A stretch of 64,000 nucleotides of DNA from Trinickia symbiotica (GCF_002934455.1 NZ_PTIR01000004.1:62001-126000); one strand, 5' to 3'; shown: positions 1 through 9,165, counted from the stretch's first letter. Notes: generated from the sequence alone by a model not told the origin. Made by a program: numbers and translations.

Positions 1-101
1 CGCGGCCGATCGATTCAAGGATTCGCCGATTCGATCCGCAGATCCGCACTAAAGAACGCATCATGCGAGCGCGCAAGACGCGCGCGCAACGGAGAAAGGG
101 T

Positions 102-830
102 ATGGCTGGTCACTCGAAATGGGCCAACATCAAGCATAAGAAGGCAGCAGCAGACGCGAAGCGCGGCAAGGTCTGGACGCGTCTCATCAAGGAAATCCAG
201 GTCGCGGCGCGCCTCGGCGGCGGCGACATCGACTCGAATCCGCGCCTGCGGCTCGCCGTCGATAAGGCGACCGACGCCAACATGCCGAAAGACAATATCA
301 ACCGTGCGATCCAGCGCGGCGTGGGCGGCGTGGACGGCGCGAACTACGAGGAAATCCGTTACGAAGGCTATGGCATCAACGGCGCGGCGATCATCGTCGA
401 TACGATGACGGACAACAGGACACGTACCGTTGCGGAAGTCCGTCATGCGTTCTCGAAATTCGGCGGCAACATGGGGACGGACGGCTCCGTGTCGTTCCTC
501 TTCGATCACGTCGGGCAGTTCCTGTTCGCGCCCGATACGCCCGAGGACAAGCTGATGGAAGCGGCGCTCGAAGCCGGCGCGAACGACGTCGTCACGAACG
601 ACGACGGCAGCGTGGAAGTGCTTTGCTCGCCGCCCGATTTTCCGAAGGTCAAGGCGGCGCTCGAGGCGGCCGGCTTCAAGGCCGAGCTCGCCGAAGTGAC
701 GATGAAGCCGCAAACGGAAGTGGAGTTCACCGGCGAAGAAGCGGTAAAGATGCAAAAGCTGCTCGACGCGCTCGAAAACCTCGACGACGTGCAAGAGGTC
801 TACACGAACGCGACGATCATCGAGGAATGA
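102..830 (+). CDS. yebC: YebC/PmpR-family regulatory or translation factor
   Basis: 242-residue protein of the YebC/PmpR (TACO1) family, described as a DNA-binding regulator and, more recently, as a factor relieving ribosome stalling at proline-rich stretches. The N-terminus [14 protein letters not shown] is the family signature, followed by the conserved [13 protein letters not shown] helix near residue 70 and an acidic C-terminal domain. Open frame extends to 63, but the ATG at 102 starts exactly at the family N-terminus and follows an AGAAAGGG-type ribosome binding site. It heads a same-strand run leading into purD, 179 bases downstream. Assignment by sequence signature is firm; which of the two roles applies here is not visible. 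Confidence 0.97.
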   Translation: MAGHSKWANIKHKKAAADAKRGKVWTRLIKEIQVAARLGGGDIDSNPRLRLAVDKATDANMPKDNINRAIQRGVGGVDGANYEEIRYEGYGINGAAIIVDTMTDNRTRTVAEVRHAFSKFGGNMGTDGSVSFLFDHVGQFLFAPDTPEDKLMEAALEAGANDVVTNDDGSVEVLCSPPDFPKVKAALEAAGFKAELAEVTMKPQTEVEFTGEEAVKMQKLLDALENLDDVQEVYTNATIIEE

Positions 831-1009
831 CACGCGTGCGCCGGCTCGCGCGCGCATGGTGCGAAACCACCACGCGACGCGCCGGGCGGCCCCTTCGAAT
901 TGGTCGGCAAGAGTGGGCGTTTTGACGCTTGCTCCTGCCCATGCAAGGCTGAGAGACCGCGGCCGGCGTCATGCGCCGGCCGCCCCGTTTAGGCCATAGG
1001 ATTGTTGCT

Positions 1010-2284
1010 ATGAAATTACTCGTCGTCGGTTCGGGCGGTCGCGAACATGCGCTCGCATGGAAGCTCGCCCAGTCGCCGCGCGTCCAGGTCGTCTACGTCG
1101 CGCCCGGCAACGGCGGAACGGCGCACGATGAGCGACTGTGCAACGTCGCCATCACCGATCTCGAGGCGCTTGCCGATTTCGCCGAGAAGGAGCAGATCGC
1201 GTTGACCGTCGTCGGCCCCGAAGCGCCGCTCGCGGCCGGCATCGTGAATCTGTTTCGCCAGCGTGGCCTCAAAATCTTCGGCCCGACGAAGGAAGCCGCG
1301 CAACTCGAGAGCTCGAAGGATTTCGCCAAAGCGTTCATGAAGCGCCACGGGATCCCGACAGCCGAATACGAAACGTTCTCCGACGCCGCTTCGGCGCACG
1401 CCTACCTGGACGCGAAAGGCGCGCCGATCGTCATCAAGGCCGATGGGCTCGCCGCGGGCAAGGGCGTCGTGGTCGCCACGACGCTCGAAGATGCGCACGC
1501 CGCGGTCGACATGATGCTCGCGGACAACAAGCTCGGCGATGCGGGCGCGCGCGTCGTGATCGAGGAATGTCTCGAGGGCGAGGAAGCGAGCTTCATCGTG
1601 ATGGTCGACGGCAAGCATGTGCTCGCGCTCGCGTCGAGCCAGGACCATAAGCGGCTCCTCGACGGCGACGCCGGTCCGAACACGGGCGGCATGGGCGCCT
1701 ATTCGCCCGCGCCCATCGTGACGCCCCAGCTGCATGCGCGCGTGATGCGCGAAATCATTCTGCCGACCGTGCGTGGCATGGAAAAGGAAGGCATTCGGTA
1801 CACGGGCTTTCTCTATGCAGGGCTCATGATCGACGCCGAAGGCAATCCGAAGACCCTCGAGTTCAATTGCCGCATGGGCGATCCCGAAACGCAGCCGATC
1901 ATGGCGCGCCTAAAAGGCGATTTTTCGAAGGTGCTCGAGCAGGCGATCGCCGGCACGCTGGATACGGTCGAGCTCACGTGGGATCGTCGCACCGCGCTCG
2001 GCGTCGTGCTCGCCGCGCACGGCTATCCCGATGCCCCCCGCAAGGGCGACCGCATCAACGACATCCCGGCCGAAACCGAGCACGCGGTGACGTTCCATGC
2101 GGGGACTGCGCTCGTCGACGGCAAGCTCGTCACCTCGGGCGGGCGCGTGCTCTGCGTCGTCGGACTGCATGACTCAGTGCGCGGCGCGCAGTCGGCCGCG
2201 TACGAAGCCATCAACCAGATTTCGTTCGACGGCATGCAGTATCGCCGCGACATCGGTTATCGCGCGCTCAATCGGAAGCATTGA
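1010..2284 (+). CDS. purD: phosphoribosylamine-glycine ligase
   Basis: 424-residue GAR synthetase, which joins 5-phosphoribosylamine and glycine with ATP in step two of de novo purine synthesis. It begins MKLLVVGSGGREHALAWKL, the PurD N-terminal motif. A central ATP-grasp region follows (SSKDFAKAF near residue 105; IKADGLAAGKGVVVA near residue 142), with the metal-binding EFNCRMGDPETQP near residue 285. An upstream in-frame ATG at 971 would add 13 residues without family support, so the start is placed at 1010. hemF follows 36 bases after the stop, so co-transcription is likely. Confidence 0.97.
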   Translation: MKLLVVGSGGREHALAWKLAQSPRVQVVYVAPGNGGTAHDERLCNVAITDLEALADFAEKEQIALTVVGPEAPLAAGIVNLFRQRGLKIFGPTKEAAQLESSKDFAKAFMKRHGIPTAEYETFSDAASAHAYLDAKGAPIVIKADGLAAGKGVVVATTLEDAHAAVDMMLADNKLGDAGARVVIEECLEGEEASFIVMVDGKHVLALASSQDHKRLLDGDAGPNTGGMGAYSPAPIVTPQLHARVMREIILPTVRGMEKEGIRYTGFLYAGLMIDAEGNPKTLEFNCRMGDPETQPIMARLKGDFSKVLEQAIAGTLDTVELTWDRRTALGVVLAAHGYPDAPRKGDRINDIPAETEHAVTFHAGTALVDGKLVTSGGRVLCVVGLHDSVRGAQSAAYEAINQISFDGMQYRRDIGYRALNRKH

Positions 2285-2320
2285 GCTCCTCAAGGGAAAG
2301 CGCTCAGCGCCCATCGAACG

Positions 2321-3247
2321 ATGACTGAATCCACCTTCGACGCCACGCCTGTCCGCGCGTATCTGCAGGGCCTGCAAACGCGCATCGCCGAAGCCATCGG
2401 CGCGCTCGACGGCACGCCGTTCACGGCCGACGCCTGGCAGCGCCCGGACGGCGAACGGTTGCGCGGCGGCGGGGTCACGGCGATTCTCGAAGACGGCGAG
2501 CTGATCGAGCGCGGCGGTATCGGATTCTCCGATGTGGCGGGCGATGCGCTGCCGCCTACGGCCAGCGCGGTGCGCCCACAGCTCGCCGGACGCGGCTTCG
2601 AGGCGATGGGCGTCTCGCTCGTGATGCACCCGCGCAACCCGCATTGCCCGACGGTGCACATGAACGTGCGTTTCCTCACCGCGACGAAGCCAGGCGAAGC
2701 CCCCGTCTTCTGGTTCGGCGGCGGCATGGACCTCACGCCCACCTATGGCTACGAGGAAGACGCGCGTCACTTTCATCGGGTTTGCCGCGACGCGCTCAGC
2801 CCCTTCGGCGCCGATCTCTACCCGCGCTTCAAGCGCTGGTGCGACGAGTACTTTTTCCTCAAGCACCGCGGCGAAACGCGCGGCATCGGCGGCATTTTCT
2901 TCGACGATTTCGAAGAGCTCGGCTTCGCGCGCTCGTTCGAGATGATGAAAAGCGTCGGCGATGCATTCCTGCACGCCTATCTGCCGATCCTCGAAAAACG
3001 GCGGGCAACGCCGTACGGCGAGCGCGAGCGGGCGTTCCAGGGCTATCGGCGCGGGCGCTACGTCGAATTCAACCTCGTCTACGATCGCGGCACGCTGTTC
3101 GGACTCCAAAGCGGCGGACGAACCGAGTCAATCCTGCTCTCGATGCCGCCTGTCGCCAACTGGCGCTACAACTGGCAACCCGAGCCGGGCACGCCCGAAG
3201 CGCAACTCGCCACCGATTTCCTGAAACCGCGCGAGTGGCTTGAATGA
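2321..3247 (+). CDS. hemF: oxygen-dependent coproporphyrinogen III oxidase
   Basis: 308-residue HemF. It oxidatively decarboxylates coproporphyrinogen III to protoporphyrinogen IX in the cytoplasm using O2. The family blocks are all visible: [22 protein letters not shown] near residue 130 (shown here as two joined motifs, the DLTP and the EEDA parts), the [10 protein letters not shown] block near residue 190, and the [15 protein letters not shown] active-site block near residue 245, followed by a [13 protein letters not shown] tail. Length is the usual one. The last codons overlap the proposed nadD start by 8 bases, suggesting coupled translation. An aerobic heme step next to purine and NAD genes is the normal Burkholderia order. 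Confidence 0.97.
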   Translation: MTESTFDATPVRAYLQGLQTRIAEAIGALDGTPFTADAWQRPDGERLRGGGVTAILEDGELIERGGIGFSDVAGDALPPTASAVRPQLAGRGFEAMGVSLVMHPRNPHCPTVHMNVRFLTATKPGEAPVFWFGGGMDLTPTYGYEEDARHFHRVCRDALSPFGADLYPRFKRWCDEYFFLKHRGETRGIGGIFFDDFEELGFARSFEMMKSVGDAFLHAYLPILEKRRATPYGERERAFQGYRRGRYVEFNLVYDRGTLFGLQSGGRTESILLSMPPVANWRYNWQPEPGTPEAQLATDFLKPREWLE

Positions 3248-4049
3248 GGATGCTGCCCTGAATTCGCCGACCCGCTCCCAACCCCGCGCGCCTTCCAGTC
3301 GGTCGAGCGAAGCGGGCGCACCCGCCGGCACCTCCTCCCGCGCGCGGAACGAGGCGCCGCCCGCCTTGTCGCGCCGCGTGGGGCTGCTCGGCGGCACCTT
3401 CGATCCGATCCACAACGGACATCTGGCGCTCGCACGGCGCTTCGCCGAACTGCTGCAACTGACGGAGCTCGTTCTGCTGCCGGCGGGGCAGCCATGGCAG
3501 AAAGCCGACGTCAGCGATGCGCGCCACCGGCTCGCGATGACGCGGGCCGCGGCCGCTTCGTTTGCCCTGCCTGGGACGACCGTCACCGTCGCCACCGACG
3601 AAATCGAGCATGCGGGCCCCACCTACACGGTGCACACGCTCGAGCGCTGGCGCGCGCGCGAGGGCGCGGACGCGTCTCTATCGCTCTTGATAGGCGCGGA
3701 TCAACTGTTGCGGCTCGATACTTGGCACGATTGGCAGCGCCTTTTTGACTTCGCGCATATCTGCGCCGCCACTCGGCCCGGCTTCGACTTGAACTCGGCG
3801 CCGCCCGCGCTCGCGCGCGAGCTGTCGTCGCGCGAGGCGAGCGCCGAAGTGCTGCGCGCGACGCCGAGCGGCCACCTGCTGATCGATGCGACGCTCGCGC
3901 TCGACGTCTCGGCCACCGATATCCGTGCCGAGTTGCGCGAGCGACTCGCTGGGGGTGCGCACGCGGGCGCCGACGCCCCGCCGGCCCACGAGGCCATCCC
4001 TGAGGCCGTCTGGCGCTATATTCTTCAACATCACGTTTACCACCGGTAA
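3240..4049 (+). CDS. nadD: nicotinate-nucleotide adenylyltransferase
   Basis: NadD makes nicotinate adenine dinucleotide from NaMN and ATP. The nucleotidyltransferase core starts at [20 protein letters not shown] (the [11 protein letters not shown] motif), and the distal ISxT-like element reads DVSATDIR near the C-terminus. The frame opens with TTG at 3240, overlapping hemF by 8 bases and giving 269 residues. Residues 1-42 are Pro/Ser/Arg-rich and unlike the family, which usually has 210-230 residues. A second TTG at 3366 would give 227 residues and a standard N-terminus, so the true start is uncertain. rsfS begins 2 bases after the stop. Confidence 0.93.
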   Translation: MNEDAALNSPTRSQPRAPSSRSSEAGAPAGTSSRARNEAPPALSRRVGLLGGTFDPIHNGHLALARRFAELLQLTELVLLPAGQPWQKADVSDARHRLAMTRAAAASFALPGTTVTVATDEIEHAGPTYTVHTLERWRAREGADASLSLLIGADQLLRLDTWHDWQRLFDFAHICAATRPGFDLNSAPPALARELSSREASAEVLRATPSGHLLIDATLALDVSATDIRAELRERLAGGAHAGADAPPAHEAIPEAVWRYILQHHVYHR

Positions 4050-4051
4050 CC

Positions 4052-4546
4052 ATGGACATTCGCAAACTGCAACGCGCGATCGTCGACGGCCTTGAAGACG
4101 TCAAGGCGACGGACATCAGAGTCTTCAACACGAGCCATCTGACGGAGCTCTTCGATCGCGTGATCGTCGCCAGCGGCAACTCCAACCGGCAAACAAAGGC
4201 GCTCGCTTCGAGCGTGCGCGAAAAAGTGAAGGAAGCGGGCGGCGAGATCGTCAGCACCGAGGGCGAAGATATCGGCGAATGGGTGCTCGTCGATTGCGGC
4301 GACGCCGTCGTCCATATCCTTCAGCCGGCCCTCAGGCAGTACTACAACCTCGAAGAGATCTGGGGTGACAAGCCCGTCAGGGTCAAGCTGACGAGTACGA
4401 GCCCGTTCGGGGGCGCGCGCCCGAGCGAGCCGCTCGCCGGCGATGGTGAGGACGAGGATGACGACGGCCACGACGATGGGGCGGTAACGAGCGCATCGAA
4501 GCCGGCTCGCAAGACGCCTGCGAAGCGGCGCGGCAAGAGCAGCTAA
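4052..4546 (+). CDS. rsfS: ribosome silencing factor RsfS
   Basis: 164-residue RsfS (YbeB/Iojap family). It binds ribosomal protein uL14 and blocks subunit joining when nutrients are short. The conserved domain fills residues 1-115, with DIRVFNTS, FDRVIVASGNSNRQ, GEDIGEWVLVDCGD and HILQPALRQYYNLEEIWGD visible. Residues 120-164 form an extension, first very acidic (EDEDDDGHDD) and then Lys/Arg/Ala/Pro-rich, that is absent from the roughly 105-residue E. coli protein. nadD and rlmH flank it closely, the same order found in many gammaproteobacteria and betaproteobacteria. Confidence 0.96.
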   Translation: MDIRKLQRAIVDGLEDVKATDIRVFNTSHLTELFDRVIVASGNSNRQTKALASSVREKVKEAGGEIVSTEGEDIGEWVLVDCGDAVVHILQPALRQYYNLEEIWGDKPVRVKLTSTSPFGGARPSEPLAGDGEDEDDDGHDDGAVTSASKPARKTPAKRRGKSS

Positions 4547-4584
4547 ATCTCTAAAAAGCCCCCCGTGGCCACGCCACTCTCAGC

Positions 4585-5055
4585 ATGAAGCTGCATATTC
4601 TCGCCGTCGGCCACAAAATGCCTGATTGGATCGCGGCAGGCTTCGACGAATACGCGAAGCGGATGCCGCCCGAATTGCGTATCGAGTTGCGCGAGATCAA
4701 GCCCGAGCCGCGAACGGGCGGACGGACCGCGTCAAGCGTCATGGCCGCGGAACGGCAGCGGATCGAGGCAGCGCTGCCAAAGGGAGCACGGCTTATCGCG
4801 CTCGACGAGCGCGGCCGCGATTGGACCACGATGCAGCTCGCCGAGGCGCTCCCCGCCTGGCAGCAGGACGCGCGCGACGTGGCGTTCATCATCGGCGGAG
4901 CGGATGGGCTCGATGCGGAACTGAAAGCCCGTGCCGAACTGCTGCTTCGCCTCTCGAGCCTCACGCTGCCGCACGGCATGGTGCGCGTGCTGCTGGCTGA
5001 ACAGCTTTACCGCGCGTGGAGCATCACGCAGAATCACCCTTATCATCGCGTCTGA
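4585..5055 (+). CDS. rlmH: 23S rRNA (pseudouridine1915-N3)-methyltransferase
   Basis: 156-residue SPOUT-class methyltransferase that methylates pseudouridine 1915 in helix 69 of 23S rRNA on the assembled 70S ribosome. It begins [16 protein letters not shown], has the [15 protein letters not shown] block near residue 75, and the SAM-knot element [12 protein letters not shown] near residue 103. The C-terminus [12 protein letters not shown] is typical. Length matches the E. coli protein within one residue. It follows rsfS by 38 bases, so the two ribosome-associated genes are probably co-transcribed. Confidence 0.97.
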   Translation: MKLHILAVGHKMPDWIAAGFDEYAKRMPPELRIELREIKPEPRTGGRTASSVMAAERQRIEAALPKGARLIALDERGRDWTTMQLAEALPAWQQDARDVAFIIGGADGLDAELKARAELLLRLSSLTLPHGMVRVLLAEQLYRAWSITQNHPYHRV

Positions 5056-5109
5056 TGCGCCGTCGAGTCTCGTCGGCCGCATTGGCCGCCGGACTACAAC
5101 GACAGACCG

Positions 5110-5745
5110 ATGCCTCTATCGACGCCCTCTTCCTCCCCTCACCCGTTCGTCTACCTTGCCTCGCAAAGCCCGCGCCGTCAGGAACTGCTCGGTCAGCTCG
5201 GCGTGCGCTTCGAGCTGTTGCTGCCGCGTCCCGACGAGGACGCCGAAGCACTCGAATCCGAGCGACCCGGCGAGTCGGCCGATGCGTACGTCCGGCGAGT
5301 CACCGTCGCCAAGGCCGAAGCAGCGCGTGCCCGGCTCCTCGCGGGCGACCACGCGCCGGCGCCGATTCTCGTTGCCGATACCACGGTCACGATCGACGGC
5401 GCGATTCTCGGCAAGCCGGACGACATAGACCATGCGCTCACCATGCTCGAACGGCTCGCCGGCCGCGAGCATGACGTCTTGACCGCGCTTGCCGTGGTAG
5501 ATGGCGAAGGCCGTCTGCTGCCGCCGGCGCTCTCGCGCTCGACCGTCCGCTTCGCGGCAGCCTCGCGCGAAGCGCTCAGGCGCTATGCGATGACTGGGGA
5601 GCCGCTCGGAAAGGCGGGTGCTTATGGGATCCAGGGCCGGGCCGCCGAGTTGATCGAGCGTATCGAGGGGTCCTATTCGGGTATCATGGGTCTGCCCCTT
5701 TTTGAGACGGCCGCGTTGTTGCGTGCTGCGCGGGTCGAGTTCTAG
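5110..5745 (+). CDS. maf: Maf family nucleoside triphosphate pyrophosphatase (dTTP/UTP type)
   Basis: 211-residue Maf protein, predicted to hydrolyse dTTP, UTP and related nucleotides as a house-cleaning enzyme. The substrate loop [11 protein letters not shown] is at residue 18, the catalytic Asp block reads [10 protein letters not shown] near residue 92, and the C-terminal [13 protein letters not shown] ... [14 protein letters not shown] is the form seen in the dTTP/UTP (YhdE) subfamily rather than the m7GTP (YceF) subfamily. It lies 44 bases before rng, the same pairing as yhdE-rng in enterobacteria. The N-terminal 14 residues are Ser/Pro-rich and may not be conserved. Confidence 0.95.
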   Translation: MPLSTPSSSPHPFVYLASQSPRRQELLGQLGVRFELLLPRPDEDAEALESERPGESADAYVRRVTVAKAEAARARLLAGDHAPAPILVADTTVTIDGAILGKPDDIDHALTMLERLAGREHDVLTALAVVDGEGRLLPPALSRSTVRFAAASREALRRYAMTGEPLGKAGAYGIQGRAAELIERIEGSYSGIMGLPLFETAALLRAARVEF

Positions 5746-5789
5746 GCCTTTCGCTCCGTTCCGTTCGAAGGCGTTCGAAAAAGACAGCG

Positions 5790-7253
5790 ATGAACGAAGA
5801 AATCCTCATCAATGTGACCCCGCAGGAAACGCGCGTTGCGCTGATCCAGCAAGGCGCCGTGCAGGAACTCCACATCGAGCGGACTGCCTCGCGCGGCCGC
5901 GTTGGCAACGTGTATCTCGGCAAGGTAGTGCGCGTGTTGCCGGGCATGCAATCGGCCTTCATCGACATCGGCCTCGAGCGTGCCGCGTTTCTGCATGTGG
6001 CCGACATCTGGCATCCGCGCATCGCGGGCGAGCATGCACCGCCGCCGCAGCCGATCGAGAAGACGGTGTTCGAAGGGCAGACGCTGACCGTGCAGGTCAT
6101 CAAGGATCCGATCGGCACGAAGGGCGCGCGGCTCTCGACGCAGGTCAGCATCGCCGGGCGCACGCTCGTCTATTTGCCGCAAGAACCGCATATCGGCATC
6201 TCGCAGAAGATCGAGGACGAAGCCGAGCGCGAGGCGATTCGTGCTCGGCTCACGGCGGTACTGCCGTCCGATGAAAAAGGCGGCTACATCGTGCGCACGA
6301 TTGCTGAGGATGCGACGAGCGAAGAGCTTGCGGCTGATGTGGCTTACTTGCGCAAGACCTGGGCAACCGTCGTCGGGCAGGCGCAGCGCCTGCCGCCTAC
6401 CAGCCTGCTTTATCAGGACCTCAACCTCGCACAACGCGTGCTGCGCGATTTCGTGACCGACGAGACGACACGGATTCAGGTCGATTCCCGGGAGACGTAC
6501 CAGATGCTCGTCGAGTTCGCGGCGGAATTCACGCCGGCTGTCAGCTCGAAACTGCATCACTACACGGGCGAGCGGCCGCTCTTCGATCTCTACAACATCG
6601 AGCAGGAGATTCAGCGCGCGCTGTCGCGCCGTGTCGATCTGAAGTCGGGCGGTTACTTGATGATCGACCAGACCGAGGCGATGACGACGATCGACGTCAA
6701 TACGGGCGGGTACGTCGGCGCGCGCAATTTCGACGATACGATCTTCAAGACGAATCTCGAAGCGGCGCATACGATTGCGCGCCAGCTGCGGCTGCGTAAC
6801 CTCGGCGGGATCATCATCATCGACTTCATCGACATGGAGAACGCCGAGCATCGCGATGCCGTGCTCTCGGAGCTGAAAAAGGCGCTTGCACGGGACCGGA
6901 CGCGCTCGACGGTCAATGGATTCTCACAGCTGGGTTTGGTTGAGATGACGCGCAAGCGCACGCGCGAATCGCTCGCGCATGTGCTTTGCGAGCCCTGCCC
7001 GGTCTGTCAGGGCAAGGGACAGGTGAAGACGGCGCGCACCGTGTGCTATGACGTGCTTCGCGAAATCCTGCGCGAGTCGCGGCAGTTCAATCCGCGCGAG
7101 TTTCGCGTGGTGGCTTCGCAGGAAGTCATCGATCTCTTTCTCGATGAAGAGTCGCAGCATCTCGCGATGCTGATCGATTTCATCGGTAAGCCTGTCTCGT
7201 TGCAGGTCGAGTCGAACTTGAGCCAGGAACAGTACGACATCGTGCTGATGTGA
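5790..7253 (+). CDS. rng: ribonuclease G
   Basis: 487-residue RNase G, a single-strand endoribonuclease that matures the 16S rRNA 5' end and takes part in mRNA decay. It starts MNEEILINVTPQETRVAL, has an S1-like segment (GNVYLGKVVRVLPGMQSAF near residue 38), the catalytic metal-binding stretches MTTIDVNTGG near residue 300 and IIIIDFIDM near residue 340, and the Zn-link CEPCPVCQGKG near residue 405. Length is that of RNase G; the long C-terminal scaffold of RNase E is absent. It ends the first plus-strand housekeeping run and converges on the DUF2335 gene. Confidence 0.97.
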   Translation: MNEEILINVTPQETRVALIQQGAVQELHIERTASRGRVGNVYLGKVVRVLPGMQSAFIDIGLERAAFLHVADIWHPRIAGEHAPPPQPIEKTVFEGQTLTVQVIKDPIGTKGARLSTQVSIAGRTLVYLPQEPHIGISQKIEDEAEREAIRARLTAVLPSDEKGGYIVRTIAEDATSEELAADVAYLRKTWATVVGQAQRLPPTSLLYQDLNLAQRVLRDFVTDETTRIQVDSRETYQMLVEFAAEFTPAVSSKLHHYTGERPLFDLYNIEQEIQRALSRRVDLKSGGYLMIDQTEAMTTIDVNTGGYVGARNFDDTIFKTNLEAAHTIARQLRLRNLGGIIIIDFIDMENAEHRDAVLSELKKALARDRTRSTVNGFSQLGLVEMTRKRTRESLAHVLCEPCPVCQGKGQVKTARTVCYDVLREILRESRQFNPREFRVVASQEVIDLFLDEESQHLAMLIDFIGKPVSLQVESNLSQEQYDIVLM

Positions 7254-7363
7254 CGTGCCGGCGCATTGACAACAACATCGCGGCCCCACGGATGCGCAAC
7301 CGCCGATAAGTTCGCGGAGCCTTTCTTCGTGAGCCGGGTATTTTCACGCTCAATGAGTCGCGC

Positions 7364-7888
7364 TCAATGAGGCTCGCCATCGTCCGTCTTATCGTCCTTG
7401 GGCTTGCTACGATGCGCGGACCCGGTCAGAAACCCCGTTATCACCGTGCCCAGCAGGCCGACGGCTACAGCGATGGCCACGCTGTCATGCCCTGTCATCG
7501 AAAGCTCATAAACGAGCCCGAATCCAACCAGGACCAGCCCACCGGCAATCCACTGCGCACGCGTGTCAATGGACGTGGTGCTTCTCAAACCAGCCATTTC
7601 CACTTCACGCGAGTGGCGGCCGTTGGCCTGGAATTCCTCGACAATAATGCGCGCGGCGCCCGGCAGAATTTCCTCGTATTGGCGGAGGTGCTCCGGCTTC
7701 GGCACCGGTCCTCGATATGATTCCGACTGCAGCGCCAACAGAACGGAATGTTCGACAAGTTCCTGCAGTTCCGGCTTCTCGACCTTCAGACCGACCAGGT
7801 CAGCTTCGGCTGGCTCAACGACTCCAATCTCGCTGCCCGGCGGGTTATCGCGCTCGCTCACGCCAACCAAAGCCGGTGATTGCGCCAT
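7364..7888 (-). CDS. DUF2335-family predicted membrane protein
   Basis: 174-residue protein with the DUF2335 layout. A soluble N-terminal part contains the family-like GPVPKPEHLRQYEEILPGAA near residue 60, followed by EFQANGRHSREVE and then two hydrophobic segments (about residues 112-130 and 136-155) before a charged tail. The role of this family is unknown. The ATG at 7888 lies 44 bases inside the preceding small frame, and a GTG at 7867 is an alternative start. It is convergent with rng. Family assignment is by recognition of the PxPE..Y..I.PGAA motif, so confidence is moderate. Confidence 0.75.
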   Translation of the reverse strand: MAQSPALVGVSERDNPPGSEIGVVEPAEADLVGLKVEKPELQELVEHSVLLALQSESYRGPVPKPEHLRQYEEILPGAARIIVEEFQANGRHSREVEMAGLRSTTSIDTRAQWIAGGLVLVGFGLVYELSMTGHDSVAIAVAVGLLGTVITGFLTGSAHRSKPKDDKTDDGEPH

Positions 7889-8039
7889 CGAGGTCGCGCG
7901 CAGTCCGCTCCCACGCCTCGCTCATCCGCTCGCTAGCCGATTTGCGAGGGTAGTACTTTCGGTAGTCCGTTCGCGGAAAGATTTTGAAACTCGAAACTAG
8001 CGCGTCCGCCACGCGCCGCACCTCGCGACGTAGTCTCAT
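7845..8039 (-). CDS. small protein upstream of and overlapping the DUF2335 gene
   Basis: 64-residue basic protein (MRLRREVRRVADALVSSFKI, then KYYPRKSASERMSEAWERT). It overlaps the start of the DUF2335 gene by 44 bases in another frame, an arrangement that suggests translational coupling. From memory, similar short proteins with an internal M..AW....D pattern sit beside DUF2335 genes elsewhere, which would make this a two-gene unit; no search was possible. It has no membrane segment and no recognisable catalytic motif. It could be a chance frame, but the overlap geometry and protein-like composition favour a gene. Confidence 0.5.
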   Translation of the reverse strand: MRLRREVRRVADALVSSFKIFPRTDYRKYYPRKSASERMSEAWERTARDLDGAITGFGWRERAR

Positions 8040-8135
8040 GCAGTTCTCCAGGGCTTTTTCCTCGTGTCGAAACAGGGCCCAGCATACCTATCTCAAAACG
8101 AAGATGGCAATCGTCGCCCTTAATGGGTACGACAG

Positions 8136-8444
8136 TCACCTATGCCCCCATCCGTGACCGCCGCCCCAGCCGCCGCCGTGCCCGCCATGCCATCCACCAT
8201 CGCCGTGCCAGCCGCGATCGTGATCCCAGTGGTGATGGTCGCCGCCCCCGCCCCAGTAACCGAATCCAAGGGCGACCGACGGTCCGCCGTAATCGTAATA
8301 TCCCGGCGCATAGCCATAGCCATAGCCATAGCCATAGGGGTAGTCGTTTCCGTACCCGTAACCGTAATACGGCGACGCCGCGGGATCGACCACGCAGCCC
8401 GCGAGCACGCCGATAAGGGCCAGAGCAATCAATGATCTGAACAT
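8136..8444 (-). CDS. Gly/Tyr/His-rich lipoprotein
   Basis: 102-residue predicted lipoprotein. The N-terminus MFRSLIALALIGVLAGC is a short signal peptide ending in a lipobox with Cys17. The mature part is low complexity: a Tyr-Gly tract with a run of YGYGYGYG (residues 32-46) and then a Gly/His/Trp-rich tail (residues 63-102) that could bind metal. The Tyr-Gly run is coded by repeated GGCTAT hexamers. The function is unknown. The antisense frames of the same stretch are also open because of the repeat, but only this one starts with a lipobox signal. The gene stands alone between two intergenic gaps. Confidence 0.8.
   Translation of the reverse strand: MFRSLIALALIGVLAGCVVDPAASPYYGYGYGNDYPYGYGYGYGYAPGYYDYGGPSVALGFGYWGGGGDHHHWDHDRGWHGDGGWHGGHGGGWGGGHGWGHR
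8308..8337 (-). repeat. hexanucleotide tandem repeat (GGCTAT unit) within the lipoprotein gene
   Basis: On the plus strand the unit ATAGCC is repeated about four times in tandem, with flanking near-copies. It codes the YGYGYG run of the lipoprotein. Because the unit is six bases, a change in copy number would lengthen or shorten the protein without shifting frame. Confidence 0.8.
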
Positions 8445-8635
8445 CGCTTCATCTCCCCTCGATCGTCAAGAATTAGAGAAGCAAGCGCGGGCCCGCGTTC
8501 GAAACTAAGTTGTCACCGCCAGTAACAGCGGTAAACATCGGCGCGCCGCTCGGCGCAAGCACCGGGCCGCCGCGCGGCACCGGCGCCCAAATCTCCTAGA
8601 ATTGGCGTTATGCAGGTGTTCCGTAAGGAGGTCTC

Positions 8636-8794
8636 ATGGCCGAATCGATGGAAAGCATCGTGACGGGCGTGATCGTGCTCGCCGTCGCGGCGATCCTGGT
8701 GACATCGCACTACCGGCGTCAACACCGCCGCGACAAGTGGCTAGGCCGGCTCGAGAGCCATCGCGTCTGGGACCGGCTGCGGCATCGGCATTGA
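8636..8794 (+). CDS. small single-span membrane protein (52 residues)
   Basis: ATG at 8636 follows a near-perfect ribosome binding site AAGGAGG at 8624-8630 with ideal spacing. The product begins MAESMESIVTGVIVLAVAAI, one hydrophobic segment (about residues 8-24), and continues with a strongly basic Arg/His-rich tail ending RVWDRLRHRH. It is probably an inner-membrane protein with a positively charged cytoplasmic tail. The function is unknown. The next gene starts 32 bases after its stop on the same strand, so the two may be one operon. The strong ribosome binding site is the main evidence. Confidence 0.65.
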   Translation: MAESMESIVTGVIVLAVAAILVTSHYRRQHRRDKWLGRLESHRVWDRLRHRH

Positions 8795-8826
8795 TCGGAA
8801 CGAATGGAAGCGTTTGGGAGGCGACC

Positions 8827-9165
8827 ATGCCGGAAGTCTTGTCTCAGGAAGACGCCCGTTGGCGAACGACCGCGTATGAAGGATTCGAAATCCATGTCGT
8901 GGCGCTCGTGAAGGGCCACGAGGACGAACGGGGACAGCACCGCGAGCTCGCGCCGAGCGACCGCTTCACCTACGTCGGGTATGTCTGCCATCCCGGAGCG
9001 GATCCGAAACTGCCCGGGCATACCGTGCCGTTTCATGCCGACGGCGAAGAGACGTTTCCGAGCGCGGAAGCAGCCTGGGACGAAGGACTCCACGTCGGAC
9101 GCACGATCGTCGACGGCACGCATCCCGACTTGACCGTCTTATCGCTCGTGACGAGCGGTTTCTGA
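8827..9165 (+). CDS. conserved hypothetical protein
   Basis: 112-residue soluble protein, start ATG 8827 preceded by GGGAGG at 8816-8821. It begins MPEVLSQEDARWRTTAYEGF and contains EIHVVALVKGHEDERGQHRE and a C-terminal HVGRTIVDGTHPDLTVL. There is no signal peptide, membrane segment or motif I recognise. Composition is typical of a real soluble protein. The same-strand frame is open further upstream to 8602, but that part overlaps the 52-residue membrane protein and lacks a ribosome binding site. It converges on msbA, whose stop lies 44 bases further on. Confidence 0.7.
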   Translation: MPEVLSQEDARWRTTAYEGFEIHVVALVKGHEDERGQHRELAPSDRFTYVGYVCHPGADPKLPGHTVPFHADGEETFPSAEAAWDEGLHVGRTIVDGTHPDLTVLSLVTSGF

